The position numbers and the translations under genes were made by a program. A stretch of DNA of 64,000 bases from Lachnoclostridium sp. UBA5725 (lineage in GTDB: Bacteria; Bacillota; Clostridia; Lachnospirales; Lachnospiraceae), in NCBI GenBank assembly GCA_002419585.1, contig DIGJ01000024.1, forward strand, positions 1-64,000. Direction: 5' to 3'. The notes beneath the pieces were generated by a model. That model was given only the letters and a program-made list of their open reading frames with translations. It was not told the DNA's origin and did no database searches. This document shows, piece by piece, positions 16,301 to 25,352 of the stretch (the first letter of the stretch is position 1; each line of letters begins with the position of its first letter).

Positions 16301-19298
16301 CATCAACCACTTCTCCTTTTCTCCACTGATCCCAGTCACCAGGAACAATGTGAACCATTGGTTTATTTGACCACTGGCTCTGATATAAATAGAAGGAATC
16401 CTTTGGAAAACCTGCGGTATCAATCGTACCAAACGAAGAAACTCCTACTGGATAGACTCCGTACGGAGTTGGTTCACCAAGGTAATCAAATCCTGTCCAG
16501 ATAAACTGTCCGATAAAACTCTTTCGATCTCTGTCTTTTTTCAAACCATATTCATTTGACATAGTCCAAGAAGCGAAGTCATTATCATAGTTTGATCCCC
16601 CTCTTGAACCAGGTGTCAGATTGATACCCGTATTGGATAATTTTGCGTCTAAATACACACCTCGGGAAGAAGTCTGTGATGATGACTCCGATTCAAAGAA
16701 AAATGTTTTACTTCCTTTTGTATATAATGTACTGTCTCCAATCGAATATCGATTGATTAAGCCATCCACAGATATTGCCGTATTATAGTTTAATCCATAA
16801 CCATCCAACACTTGATTTACAAGTCCCCAGACGTCTTTGGAGGCAGGGACTTTTCGTTCTTGGTCTCCACCCATTAATACCAATCGTGTTCTATCGGTTG
16901 CATCGATATTGCTACGAAGACGGACAGCTTCTGTGTACTCATTCATGCCTTTAGGAGCAACCTCTAAAACATCGTACTTTGATAGATCATACCAAGATGG
17001 TTTGGAACCAACTCCACGTACTTCATTCCCAATCGACCATGCAATAACAGAAGGTTCGTTTTTATCTCTGCTTACCATCTCTCTTACTACCCAGTCACTC
17101 CATGTATAAGTAGCTCCTGTGTAATTAATTGCTGGTGTAGGTAGCGAAGTTAATCCATTTGCTTTTAATCCTGCCCAGTCCGATGGGACTGCTTTAAAAA
17201 AGAAATTACCAAAATCATAAGATGCTTTTGGTTTACCCCAGCCATCAAACGCTTCTTCTACTACCAAGATACCTTTTCTTCTACAAACTTCCATTACCTG
17301 TTTAGACGGTGGACAGTGCGACGTACGATAAGCATTTACTCCCATATCCATCAATAAGTTGAACTGGCGCTCATAGGCATCGGTATAGCTTGCTGCTCCC
17401 AGTGCACCACTGTCATGGTGTAAATCCACGCCTTGTATTTTTGTGTACCGTCCATTTACATAAAGTCCACCGCTATCCTTACTAGCAGTCGTTTCTTTTA
17501 CTTCCACCCAACGGAAACCATATTCGGTTTCATCGGTATCAACAAGAACCCAACTACCATCTCCACCGTTATCTTGTAAATATAATTCATTTTTTACCGT
17601 ATAAAGATATGGTGTACCTAAATTCCATGGATACCACAATGCTACATCGTCTACGGTTACCTTTTGTGTCAAAGTAAATGCCGTTGACGGATTAATTGCA
17701 GTCACATCCGTGGATTTTGTTGAAACAGCAATTCCTTTTGCGTCGTATACCGTCGTTTTTAAATAAACATTTGCATTCGAAGCATCCGAATACGCCTCTG
17801 CTGTTACATTTAATTCTCCTGACTTATATGCACTATAATCGGTAGCTAGGTCTGGTGCTGTTAATGTGATTCCATTCCGATTAAAGCAAGCTAGATTGTC
17901 AACTACAAGATGCACCGGTCTTGTAATTCCACTTCCGGTATACCATCTTCCAGATGGTGACATATTCTGTACCTTTACAACTAATACATTTTCATCCCCA
18001 AATTTAACTTTATCTGTAATATCTAGAGCAAATCCTGTATATCCATTTGGATAACTTCCGACCTCTTGTCCATTCAGATATACCACACAGTCCTGATAAA
18101 CACCTTCAAAATCGATACTGATTCTCTTTGATCCAAACATGGACGCAGGCATCTCAAAGCTTTTACGATAATACGCAAGCCCTCCTTGTAAATAAGCCTG
18201 AGAGTCAACCGAAGCAGATGTTTTTTCACCTTCAATACTAAAATCATGTGGTACATCTACCGTTCTCCAATCCAAATCATTGAAGTCTGTTGCTATGATT
18301 TGATTGGTCGTATATAAACCTGCATCTTTTACCCCACCTTCAGCAAACCCAGTATCAGCTACTTCTGGTGTTCTTGTAGCAAGATAAAACTTCCAATTGC
18401 TGTCAAAGTCAATACTTCCTTGTGCATCTGCTGCAATTTTTTGCGTTAATCCAGCATCTGCTTGTACGATTACAATCATCTGTGCATTATAATCTGTTCC
18501 ATTTACCGTAACTTTTCCGTTCACCGTATAGCTTCCGATCTTACTGGTATCGATCGCCACTAAACTAGCAGTATCCCATACAACAGGAAGCATTTGCTTT
18601 GTTGCATCCGTATAAAGCACATTTACCTGTGTTGGAGCAGTAAAGTTCTGCCCAACTGTAACTTTTGAGGAAAGCGGTTCTACACTATTTACAACTTTCG
18701 CAGCACTATTATCATAATATAGCTTTATATTATCCAAGTTTACATATTGTTTGGTCAGATTCATGGAAACTGAAAGTTCCAAAGTTCCATCGGTTACTTG
18801 GACTATATCCGTAGAACTATTCACCCATACATTCCATTTACTTGGTGTTAAAGCAACGGATTTTCCTCCTGCTTCTAACGCCATCGTAATTGTTCCGCCT
18901 GCATCATTGGCTCCCGATGCTTCTGCATATGCATAATACGTTCCATTTGCCAAACCAGTAAGTGTTCTACTTATTTTGTAGATATGTCCCGTATCTTCTT
19001 GATTCAAAGCCTCAAATATTGTTGTTTTATTTGCTGAACCTGAAGATGGAAATGTTCGATAGTAATCAATTGAACCCTTATAATAGTTCCCCTCTGTCTT
19101 AATTACACCGTCTTTCTCTACAGTCCAGCCATCTAGACCCTTTTCAAAATCCCCATTAAATCCGTTAATTTCAACAAAACTACTTGCATCTGCTGCTTGC
19201 GCAGTTGTAGGCACATTAGTCAAAGCAGTCGTTAATATCATAACTACCGCCAGAAACAATGCGCCGATGCGTTTGCCTTTCGCACACATTTTCCCCAT
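13359..19298 (-). CDS. Secreted modular family 2 glycoside hydrolase (beta-galactosidase-like)
   Basis: A 1979-residue extracellular retaining glycosidase, probably cleaving beta-galactosides or related plant glycans. A signal peptide (about 1-36) ends near TTAQA. A carbohydrate-binding-like domain (about 45-200, NGDFEKGLDGW) and a Big_4-like domain follow. The GH2 sugar-binding, Ig-like and TIM-barrel domains cover about 300-930. The acid/base Glu is in AWSIGNEVRG (near 755) and a likely nucleophile is in FFFESESSSQ (near 868). DUF4982-like and Ig domains, a discoidin-like CBM (about 1350-1450) and three Big_2 repeats (about 1500-1750) come next. A Pro/Thr linker and about six YYxxKxGK repeats at the C-terminus resemble cell-wall-binding repeats but lack their tryptophans. 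It sits between infA and rpmJ with its own terminator and RBS (AAAGGAG), an odd place for such a gene. Confidence 0.93.
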   Translation of the reverse strand: MGKMCAKGKRIGALFLAVVMILTTALTNVPTTAQAADASSFVEINGFNGDFEKGLDGWTVEKDGVIKTEGNYYKGSIDYYRTFPSSGSANKTTIFEALNQEDTGHIYKISRTLTGLANGTYYAYAEASGANDAGGTITMALEAGGKSVALTPSKWNVWVNSSTDIVQVTDGTLELSVSMNLTKQYVNLDNIKLYYDNSAAKVVNSVEPLSSKVTVGQNFTAPTQVNVLYTDATKQMLPVVWDTASLVAIDTSKIGSYTVNGKVTVNGTDYNAQMIVIVQADAGLTQKIAADAQGSIDFDSNWKFYLATRTPEVADTGFAEGGVKDAGLYTTNQIIATDFNDLDWRTVDVPHDFSIEGEKTSASVDSQAYLQGGLAYYRKSFEMPASMFGSKRISIDFEGVYQDCVVYLNGQEVGSYPNGYTGFALDITDKVKFGDENVLVVKVQNMSPSGRWYTGSGITRPVHLVVDNLACFNRNGITLTAPDLATDYSAYKSGELNVTAEAYSDASNANVYLKTTVYDAKGIAVSTKSTDVTAINPSTAFTLTQKVTVDDVALWYPWNLGTPYLYTVKNELYLQDNGGDGSWVLVDTDETEYGFRWVEVKETTASKDSGGLYVNGRYTKIQGVDLHHDSGALGAASYTDAYERQFNLLMDMGVNAYRTSHCPPSKQVMEVCRRKGILVVEEAFDGWGKPKASYDFGNFFFKAVPSDWAGLKANGLTSLPTPAINYTGATYTWSDWVVREMVSRDKNEPSVIAWSIGNEVRGVGSKPSWYDLSKYDVLEVAPKGMNEYTEAVRLRSNIDATDRTRLVLMGGDQERKVPASKDVWGLVNQVLDGYGLNYNTAISVDGLINRYSIGDSTLYTKGSKTFFFESESSSQTSSRGVYLDAKLSNTGINLTPGSRGGSNYDNDFASWTMSNEYGLKKDRDRKSFIGQFIWTGFDYLGEPTPYGVYPVGVSSFGTIDTAGFPKDSFYLYQSQWSNKPMVHIVPGDWDQWRKGEVVDVWVNTNVQTAELFLNGKSLGKKSFDEKVTAYGKKYYETSEATTDDKTWTDSANKGGYTSTGATLDEGETNYGKLHLTWEVPYEAGKLEVKAYGSDGKTVVASDSVSTSSTPYTIHTKTDKTVLAADGTSLSYIECTVVDKDGNVIANSSNQVNFNVTGPALIVGVDNGQQENAELYKYGNVDKNTHSERKAYNGKVLVILKSEKTAGDATLTISSDGLKPTQVAIKVTNDGTGEEPVKPMIEDTFVSIDPVNIAVPDGVEVPLPAVVKVNYASKGIGTYYVMKPVTWSALIDGKAEGIVEGLETKAKATLTVDNTLPSNVDLAQNTVLAADITRFNFDGLSLDSEVRKGAIATASFTGSSGNYPNNMLIGDDTKSWSNKYKRGASVLLPENSASRRYEYVTLLWDKTKVFNTVELSFTQKKESGMPGVLEVQYWNGAKWVVAANQSISKATVTNEASVMKFDTVATNKVRVYMENATPYSGNGNIEIVKAAVKYNDAKIALTGLALDNKTMKVGEKLTLTPSFTPIDASNKKLTWTTSDPTIATIVNGELTALKEGKVTITATSVSNTTISASCTVTVEAKAVEESIKLTLDATTKTVEVGDTFTLTPSITPENVKNKTVTWTTSNDSIASVGNGKVTALKEGIVTITATSALDKTITASCVVTIKAKESKDTDKLKLSLDSTTKTLRVGEKFTLTATITPKNATNKNVTWTTSDADIAMVNDGKVMALKEGKVTITAVLESNKTVTASCKVKVEDTVIVGPVAPTPQKPTTPTVPTKPDDKSETPKGSAVVSVAIKDKVKAEIKGDVEATTSKGGIYYAKDGSKITNAIIDSADGDRYIVDKEGKKYVSTLVTDNNGSKYITDENGAIVTGSIVKAGSAKYYTSKMTGKIVTNALVKVDNAKYVATKTGELAVGKIVKLNGAKYYTSKTTGKVVNNKLFVVGGKIYYAQKSGKLATSKWVTINNIKYYCNSKGVITKTK

Positions 19299-19572
19299 TT
19301 TCTGCTCCTTTCATAATCAAACTTCAATTATCCAAATACAATTATTGTAAACAACAATTCTAAGCATATATTAAAATGGTTAAAATGTAGTTTTAAAATT
19401 TTTATAAAATGTTATAATTTTATCTTTAATTTGGAGTACAAGCGTTCCTGATAAATACACTTTTCAACAAAAGACTGCATGTAGCGCTCTAAAGTGGGCA
19501 ATCATTCGATTCCCTCCACATATCATTGGTATTCCTATAATACCTTATGGTTTTATACTTTCTCCACATACG

Positions 19573-19611
19573 AAAAAAGCCAAAACCAGATCATCTCATG
19601 ACCTGATTTTG
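19573..19611 (-). terminator. Terminator between infA and the glycosidase gene
   Basis: On the minus strand a 14-bp stem (19598-19611 with 19581-19594, two G-U-type pairs) has a 3-nt loop and is followed by CTTTTTT. It should end the long rpsJ-to-infA transcript before the glycosidase gene. Confidence 0.8.
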
Positions 19612-19632
19612 ACTTCTTACTATACTCAATCT

Positions 19633-19970
19633 TAATTCTTGTTGTTTTACTTACTACTAAACCAGCGAGTCCACATATAGGTAACCAGCCATGAAAGGCT
19701 GAGCTCATAACCCCTCGCCCAATTTACACGGCTCCGCGGATGGACTTTTATATCATTGGAGCATATGGAACGTAAACTCTATCGAAAGTTGACTCCCCTA
19801 AGAGTCAACTTTCGATGTTTAGAGGTTACGTGGAATTCCCATGCGATTGATATAAAATTCCATCCGCGGAGCCGTGTAAATTGTACAAAGACTATGAACT
19901 CTCAGCCTCTCAATGGCGTCACTACACAACAAAGACTCGCGTCCGTCCGTCTACCATGAACCAAGAATTA
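19633..19970. repeat. Family A long-hairpin repeat, copy A2 (subtype I)
   Basis: A 338-bp element just downstream of infA, in reverse orientation to A1. It has 9-bp perfect terminal inverted repeats (TAATTCTTG at 19633-19641, CAAGAATTA at 19962-19970). The basal arms 19720-19755 and 19848-19883 pair at 35 of 36 positions and contain CACGGCTCCGCGGATGGA. The apical stem ATCGAAAGTTGACTC (19781-19795) pairs perfectly with 19802-19816 around loop ccctaa. With the adjacent terminator and the glycosidase promoter region it accounts for the 680-bp gap. Confidence 0.88.
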
Positions 19971-19977
19971 CAATCTT

Positions 19978-20196
19978 TTATTTATCTCTCCAAATAATTC
20001 TTCCCTTAGTTAAATCATATGGTGAAAGTTCTAATGTTACCTTATCACCTGGAAGAATACGAATAAAATTCATTCTTAATTTTCCGCTTATGTGAGCTAA
20101 CACGATATGTCCGTTCTCTAGTTCCACACGGAACATCGCATTTGGTAACTTTTCAACTACGGTTCCTTCGATTTCAACTACATCTGTTTTTGACAT
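19978..20196 (-). CDS. infA: Translation initiation factor IF-1
   Basis: A 72-residue OB-fold factor that occupies the ribosomal A site during initiation. MSKTDVVEIEGTVVEKLPNA, VLAHISGKLRMNFIRILPGD and ELSPYDLTKGRI are the canonical blocks. It lies 35 bp after map, ending the spc-type operon. In most Firmicutes rpmJ follows at once; here a repeat element, a terminator and the glycosidase gene intervene. Confidence 0.98.
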   Translation of the reverse strand: MSKTDVVEIEGTVVEKLPNAMFRVELENGHIVLAHISGKLRMNFIRILPGDKVTLELSPYDLTKGRIIWRDK

Positions 20197-20231
20197 TTTC
20201 TAACCTCCTATTTCAATATCCGACGATTATT

Positions 20232-20993
20232 TCAACTATTTTTTGGTAATGACAATAACTCTGGTTCACCTTCTGTTATCAAAACGGTATTCTCGTAATG
20301 TGCAGATAATGATCCATCCTGTGATACAACGGTCCAGTCATCTTCTAACCACCAGACGTCATAAGCACCTGCATTTACCATTGGTTCAATTGCCAAAGTC
20401 ATCCCGGGCTGCAATTTAATTCCTCGACCCATTGGTTTAAAGTTTGGTATCTGTGGTTCTTCATGCAACTCGCTTCCGATTCCATGTCCGACCAAATCTC
20501 GAACAATAGAAAATCCATTGGATTCCACATATTTTTGAATTGCCTTTGAAATATCATATAGATGATTTCCAGCTTTCGCAAACTTTATGCCTTCAAAAAA
20601 ACTCTGCTTTGTAACATCCATTAAACGTCTTGCTTCCTCACTTACCTCACCTACACCATAGGTTCTGGCTGCATCTGATTGATATCCTTTGTAAATTACA
20701 CCTGCATCTAAGCTTACAATATCGCCTTCATGAATAATACGCTTTTTATTTGGAATACCATGTACGACTTCATCATTTAAGGATACACAGATTGATGCTG
20801 GATATCCATTGTAGTTCAAGAAAGAAGGTATGCAGTCGTAGCTACGAATGAGTTCTTCTCCCAAACGGTCGATATCCAATGTAGACATACCTGGTTTCAA
20901 TGCTTTTTCTAGTTCATTATGAACATCGAAAAGAATTTTTCCTGCTTCACGCATTAATTCTATTTCTCTGTTAGATTTTATTGTCACAGACAT
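20232..20993 (-). CDS. map: Methionine aminopeptidase, type I
   Basis: Removes the initiator Met from nascent proteins, 253 residues. The metal ligands can be seen: two Asp (SLDAGVIYKGYQSDAART), His (LVGHGIGSELHEEP), and two Glu (TLAIEPMVNAG and the final ENTVLITEGEPELL). The start is placed at ATG 20993 (MSVTIKSNREIE) with AGGGTG upstream. A GTG at 21002, overlapping the adk stop, is an alternative. The secY-adk-map-infA order is conserved. Confidence 0.97.
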   Translation of the reverse strand: MSVTIKSNREIELMREAGKILFDVHNELEKALKPGMSTLDIDRLGEELIRSYDCIPSFLNYNGYPASICVSLNDEVVHGIPNKKRIIHEGDIVSLDAGVIYKGYQSDAARTYGVGEVSEEARRLMDVTKQSFFEGIKFAKAGNHLYDISKAIQKYVESNGFSIVRDLVGHGIGSELHEEPQIPNFKPMGRGIKLQPGMTLAIEPMVNAGAYDVWWLEDDWTVVSQDGSLSAHYENTVLITEGEPELLSLPKNS

Positions 20994-20998
20994 ATTGT

Positions 20999-21640
20999 TC
21001 ACCCTAAAATTTTTCGAATGGCTTCAAATACTTCAGCCACTTCTTGTGTTCCATCCACTTCAACGAGTAACTTCTGATTGGTATAATAATCAATCAATGG
21101 TTGTGTTTGTTCATGATAAACATCCAAACGTGTTTTCACGGTTTCTGGTTTATCATCATCACGAAGAATTAAATCACTACCACAAAGATCACATTTATCT
21201 TCTTCTTTTGGTGGGTTATATTCCACATGATACGTACCGCCACAGCCAATACATGCCCTACGACCAGCCATTCTGTTAATGATAACCTGATCTGGGACTT
21301 CAACATCAATTGCATAATCAATAGTTTCATTGATTGCTGCTAATGCTTTATCTAAAGCCTGCGCTTGAGGAATTGTTCTTGGAAAGCCATCCAGAACGTA
21401 TCCATTTTTTGCGTCTTCTTGACCAATACGGTCAACAACTAAGTCAACTACCAATTCATCTGGAACCAGTAGTCCCTGATCCATATATTCTTTCGCTTTT
21501 TTTCCGAGCGCTGTTCCGCCTTTAATGTTCGCTCTAAAAATATCTCCAGTAGAAATGTGCGGAATTTGATATTCACTCGCTATTTTTTTAGCCTGGGTAC
21601 CTTTTCCGGCACCTGGTCCACCCAACATAATTATTTTCAT
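20999..21640 (-). CDS. adk: Adenylate kinase (zinc-lid type)
   Basis: Interconverts ATP plus AMP and two ADP, 213 residues. The P-loop is GGPGAGKGTQ; the AMP-binding segment has STGDIFRANI and the DGFPRT motif. The LID carries four Cys (CIGCGG and CDLCG), the zinc-binding form typical of Gram-positives. The start is MKIIMLGGPG, with GGAGG 9 nt upstream. It follows secY and overlaps or abuts map. Confidence 0.98.
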   Translation of the reverse strand: MKIIMLGGPGAGKGTQAKKIASEYQIPHISTGDIFRANIKGGTALGKKAKEYMDQGLLVPDELVVDLVVDRIGQEDAKNGYVLDGFPRTIPQAQALDKALAAINETIDYAIDVEVPDQVIINRMAGRRACIGCGGTYHVEYNPPKEEDKCDLCGSDLILRDDDKPETVKTRLDVYHEQTQPLIDYYTNQKLLVEVDGTQEVAEVFEAIRKILG

Positions 21641-21712
21641 AATTGGCATCCTCCACATAAATACTTATAGGGACGATAAACCAGAGGTTCATCGTCCCAA
21701 AATGTATGATTT

Positions 21713-23047
21713 CTAGTCGTTTAAGAATCCTTTATAGTGTCTTACAAGCATCATTGATTCAATTTGTTTCATTGTTTCAAGAACAACACCAACAATAATG
21801 ATTAATGAAGTTCCACTAAATGAAACGCTTGCATCGAATGCACCTGAGAAGAAAATTGGTACTACAGCAATAATTGTTAAACCTACTGCACCAATAAAGA
21901 TTATGTTATTCAGTACTTTTGTTAAGTAATCAGTTGTTGGTTTTCCAGGACGAATACCAGGAATAAAACCACCCTGCTTCTTCATATTATTCGATACTTC
22001 AATTGGATTAAAAGTAATTGAAGTATAGAAATATGCAAAGAAAATAACAAGTGCAATGTAAACTACTAATCCCAATGTATATTTGAACTCTGAAAAACTA
22101 GTAAAGGTACACCAAGAACCCTGGTTGCAAACCTTTAATAACTTCTGAATCAATGTAGCACCTGAACCAGATGCAGGTGTAACACCCATAAACTGAGCAA
22201 TTACGATTGGGAATGACATCAAGGAGCTGGCAAAGATTACAGGGATAACACCAGCTGTATTTACCTTTAATGGTATATGAGAAGATTGTCCTCCTACCAT
22301 TTTTCTGCCTTGAACTTTTTTTGCATACTGAACATGAATTCTTCTTTCACCATTCTGAAGAATAATAATAAATACTACCATTCCAAGAATAACAGCAAGA
22401 ATGATTACTGATGCAAGAATTGCATTTACAACTGTTGCACTAGCTACAAACTTGTTATAAAGACCCATTAAGTCACTAGGAATTCTTGATATAATGTTAA
22501 TTAAAAGAACGATTGATATACCATTTCCAATACCATTCTGGGTGATTTGCTCACCAATCCACATTAATACTGCAGAACCAGCCGTTAATGATACAACGAT
22601 TACTGCTACATTTGTAAATGAACTTCCGCCCTCTAATAAACCTTGGTTACCAAATCCAACTGCCATAGCAACACTTTCAATAAGCGCTAAAGCAACGGTT
22701 ACGTAACGTGTATACTCTGCGATCTTCTTTCTTCCATCTTCCCCATCTTTTTGCATTTCCTCTAATTTAGGAATTGCAATTGTTAATAACTGCATAATAA
22801 TGGAAGAAGTAATATATGGTGTAATATTCAATGCAAAGATGGACATTGTTGTAAATGATCCACCTGTCATTGCATCGAAAAAGTTTAGAGCTGTTTGTTG
22901 TTCAAACCAACTAGCGAAATATTCTCTATTTACACCCGGTATAGGAAGCTGGCAACCCAGCCTCACTATAACCAATGCAATAAAAGTATATATTAGCTTC
23001 TGTCTAATATCCTTAATTTTAAACGCATTTCGGAGTGTCTTAAACAT
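21713..23047 (-). CDS. secY: Preprotein translocase subunit SecY
   Basis: Ten-TM channel of the Sec translocon, 444 residues. The plug and first TM region carry PIPGVNREYF. The cytoplasmic loop YAKKVQGRKMVGGQSSHIPLK and the sequence QGGFIPGIRPGKPT are family-specific. It starts 3 bp after rplO, so the two are translationally close. Confidence 0.99.
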   Translation of the reverse strand: MFKTLRNAFKIKDIRQKLIYTFIALVIVRLGCQLPIPGVNREYFASWFEQQTALNFFDAMTGGSFTTMSIFALNITPYITSSIIMQLLTIAIPKLEEMQKDGEDGRKKIAEYTRYVTVALALIESVAMAVGFGNQGLLEGGSSFTNVAVIVVSLTAGSAVLMWIGEQITQNGIGNGISIVLLINIISRIPSDLMGLYNKFVASATVVNAILASVIILAVILGMVVFIIILQNGERRIHVQYAKKVQGRKMVGGQSSHIPLKVNTAGVIPVIFASSLMSFPIVIAQFMGVTPASGSGATLIQKLLKVCNQGSWCTFTSFSEFKYTLGLVVYIALVIFFAYFYTSITFNPIEVSNNMKKQGGFIPGIRPGKPTTDYLTKVLNNIIFIGAVGLTIIAVVPIFFSGAFDASVSFSGTSLIIIVGVVLETMKQIESMMLVRHYKGFLND

Positions 23048-23050
23048 TTC

Positions 23051-23491
23051 CTAGATCACCTCTGCTTTTCCACCAAGAGCTTCGATCTTCGTTACAGCAC
23101 CTGCACTGTAAGCGTCTACCTTAACGTTGAGCTTCTTAGTTAATTCCCCATTTCCAAGAATTTTAACACCATCTCTTGGATTTTTAACAATACCAGCTTC
23201 CATTAATGTTGCTACTGTAACTTCTGCACCATCGTCAAACTTGTTGAGCATATCTACATTGATGCCAACAATAACTTTGGAATTTCTGCAAGTAAATCCT
23301 CTTTTTGGTAATCTTCTGTATAATGGCATCTGACCACCTTCAAAACCAGGTCTTGGAGCTCCTGAACGAGCTTTCTGTCCTTTATGGCCTTTACCAGCTG
23401 TCTTACCATTTCCTGAACCATGTCCACGGCCTCTTCTGAAATTGTCGTTATGCTTCGAGCCATCAGCAGGTCTTAATTCTGATAAGTTCAT
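23051..23491 (-). CDS. rplO: 50S ribosomal protein L15
   Basis: Late-assembly 50S protein, 146 residues. The Gly/Arg-rich N-terminus (RRGRGHGSGNGKTAGKGHKG) and GFEGGQMPLYRRLPKRGF are diagnostic. The start is MNLSELRPADG at 23491, supported by GGAGGTGCGCAGG immediately upstream; a 9-residue in-frame extension is rejected. It lies between rpmD and secY. Confidence 0.99.
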   Translation of the reverse strand: MNLSELRPADGSKHNDNFRRGRGHGSGNGKTAGKGHKGQKARSGAPRPGFEGGQMPLYRRLPKRGFTCRNSKVIVGINVDMLNKFDDGAEVTVATLMEAGIVKNPRDGVKILGNGELTKKLNVKVDAYSAGAVTKIEALGGKAEVI

Positions 23492-23525
23492 CCTGCGCAC
23501 CTCCTTATAATATTTCAAATCTATA

Positions 23526-23708
23526 TTAGATTTCTTCTACTTTTAATAAATGTCTTACATGCCAAATCATACCTCTTACAGCTTCATTGTCTGGCATTTC
23601 AACTGAATTGTTTACTTTCTTTAAGCCTAATGCTTCAACCGTTGCTCTATGCTTAGGAATCGCACCAATTGTAGACTTAACCAATGTAACTTTTAACTTA
23701 TTAGCCAC
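23526..23708 (-). CDS. rpmD: 50S ribosomal protein L30
   Basis: Small 50S protein of 60 residues. It contains VTLVKSTIGAIPKHRATVEALGLKK and the C-terminal GMIWHVRHLLKVEE. It follows rpsE after 54 bp and precedes rplO, the conserved order. Confidence 0.98.
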   Translation of the reverse strand: MANKLKVTLVKSTIGAIPKHRATVEALGLKKVNNSVEMPDNEAVRGMIWHVRHLLKVEEI

Positions 23709-23762
23709 GTATCTACACCTCCTGATCTAGTGGCGAAAAATCGTTTGATTTTTCGGGTTTTA

Positions 23763-24272
23763 TTATCCTAAGAGTTCTTCAACAGAAATTCCGCGAAGTT
23801 TTGCAACTTCTTCTGGAGTCTTTAACTGGCTTAAACCTTGGATTGTAGCAAGAACTACATTCTGTTTGTTGTTTGAGCCTAAAGACTTTGTACGGATATT
23901 CTTTAATCCTGCTAACTCAAGAACGTTACGTGCAGGACCTCCTGCGATGATTCCTGTACCTTCTGGGGAACGTTTCAGCATTACAGATGCACTGCCGAAT
24001 TTTCCAACATAATCATGAGGTACACTTCCATTTTCATCTAATGGCAAGGAAATTAATTTCTTGATTGCATCTTCTTTTCCTTTGCGGATAGCTTCTGGAA
24101 TTTCGGCAGCCTTGCCTAAACCAGCACCAACGTGTCCATTCTTGTCACCAACAACTACTAATGCAGTAAATCTGAAGTTACGTCCACCTTTTACTACTTT
24201 AGTTACACGTTTGATTGATACTACTTTATCTTCTAATTCCATTTGACTAGCATCAATGATTTCACGTCTCAT
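23763..24272 (-). CDS. rpsE: 30S ribosomal protein S5
   Basis: 30S protein at the decoding-fidelity region and mRNA entry, 169 residues. An N-terminal dsRBD-like domain (EDKVVSIKRVTKVVKGGRNF, ALVVVGDKNGHVGAGLGKA) is followed by the C-terminal fold with GTGIIAGGPARNVLELAG. The start ATG has AAGGAGG 11 nt upstream. Confidence 0.99.
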   Translation of the reverse strand: MRREIIDASQMELEDKVVSIKRVTKVVKGGRNFRFTALVVVGDKNGHVGAGLGKAAEIPEAIRKGKEDAIKKLISLPLDENGSVPHDYVGKFGSASVMLKRSPEGTGIIAGGPARNVLELAGLKNIRTKSLGSNNKQNVVLATIQGLSQLKTPEEVAKLRGISVEELLG

Positions 24273-24292
24273 GTATAAATTTTCCTCCTTAC

Positions 24293-24661
24293 CTAGAATT
24301 GTAGACCAGCTTCTCTTGCTGCATCTGCTAATGCTTTAACTTTACCTTGATATATAAATCCGCCTCTATCAAAGACAACTTCTGTAATACCTTTTTCTAA
24401 TGCTTTCTTCGCAATAACTTCACCTAATTTGGTAGCTGCGTCAACATTATTTGTTTTTTCTAATTCTGCTTTCACATCTTTTTGAAGAGTAGAAGCTGAA
24501 ACCAGGGTATTTTGAGCTGCGTCATCAATAATTTGAGCGTACATATGATTATTACTTCTAAACACTGCTAAACGCGGTCTTTGTGCAGTACCTGCAAAAC
24601 GATTACGAATTCTTAGGTGCTTCTTTGCGCGAACTTTTGTTCTTGATTCTTTTCTAACCAT
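24293..24661 (-). CDS. rplR: 50S ribosomal protein L18
   Basis: 5S rRNA-binding protein of the central protuberance, 122 residues. It has RVRAKKHLRIRNRF-like basic N-terminal sequence, RPRLAVFRSNNHMYAQIIDD and the C-terminal VVFDRGGFIYQGKVKALADA. Partner of L5 in the 5S RNP; encoded between rplF and rpsE. Confidence 0.99.
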   Translation of the reverse strand: MVRKESRTKVRAKKHLRIRNRFAGTAQRPRLAVFRSNNHMYAQIIDDAAQNTLVSASTLQKDVKAELEKTNNVDAATKLGEVIAKKALEKGITEVVFDRGGFIYQGKVKALADAAREAGLQF

Positions 24662-24679
24662 CGTTTTTCACTCCTTTAA

Positions 24680-25222
24680 TTATTTCTTACCAGTCTTACC
24701 AACTTTACGTCTAATAACTTCATCAGCATATTTAATACCTTTTCCTTTATAAGGTTCAGGTTTTCTCTTGATTCTGATTTCAGCAGCGTATTGGCCAACT
24801 TTTTCTTTATCGATACCTTTAACAATAATCTTGTTCTGTCCTTCAAGAACAGCTTCAAGACCTTCTGGATCTTCCATAACAACTGGATGGGAATAACCGA
24901 GTGATAATGTTAATGTCTTGCCCTGTTTTGCAGCTCTATAACCAACACCGTTGATTTCAAGAACTTTTTCATATCCGTTTGTTACACCAACGATCATATT
25001 GTTAATCAATGTTCTTGTTAAACCATGTAATGATTTCATTTTCTTTAAATCACTTGGTCTGGAAACTACGATTTCGCTTCCTTCCATTACGATTTTCATC
25101 TCGGAAGGTAAAACTCTTTCAAGTGTTCCCTTTGGACCTTTTACAGTCACTTTATTATTTTCTGCGATATCAACAGTAACACCTGCTGGTACAGCGATTG
25201 GCATTCTTCCTATACGTGACAT
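24680..25222 (-). CDS. rplF: 50S ribosomal protein L6
   Basis: 50S protein near the factor-binding site, 180 residues with the usual duplicated fold. It starts MSRIGRMPIAVPAGV, carries NNMIVGVTNGYEKVLEINGV at mid-length and ends in IRIKRKPEPYKGKGIKYADE plus a basic tail. It lies 18 bp upstream of rplR. Confidence 0.99.
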   Translation of the reverse strand: MSRIGRMPIAVPAGVTVDIAENNKVTVKGPKGTLERVLPSEMKIVMEGSEIVVSRPSDLKKMKSLHGLTRTLINNMIVGVTNGYEKVLEINGVGYRAAKQGKTLTLSLGYSHPVVMEDPEGLEAVLEGQNKIIVKGIDKEKVGQYAAEIRIKRKPEPYKGKGIKYADEVIRRKVGKTGKK

Positions 25223-25352
25223 GCCCGTACCTCCTAATTCTTTATAGTGAAAGAGGCTATTCCCTCTTTTCGCTTATAAGTTACATAATATTTTGGTAAC
25301 CTTTGCGAAGAATGCCATGCATTCTCCCAATGGCTCGACTTTAGTCGAACAA

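Noticed and set aside
19756..19959. 67-residue open frame on the plus strand beside infA
   Set aside because: Lies inside repeat A2 and reads through both hairpin arms.
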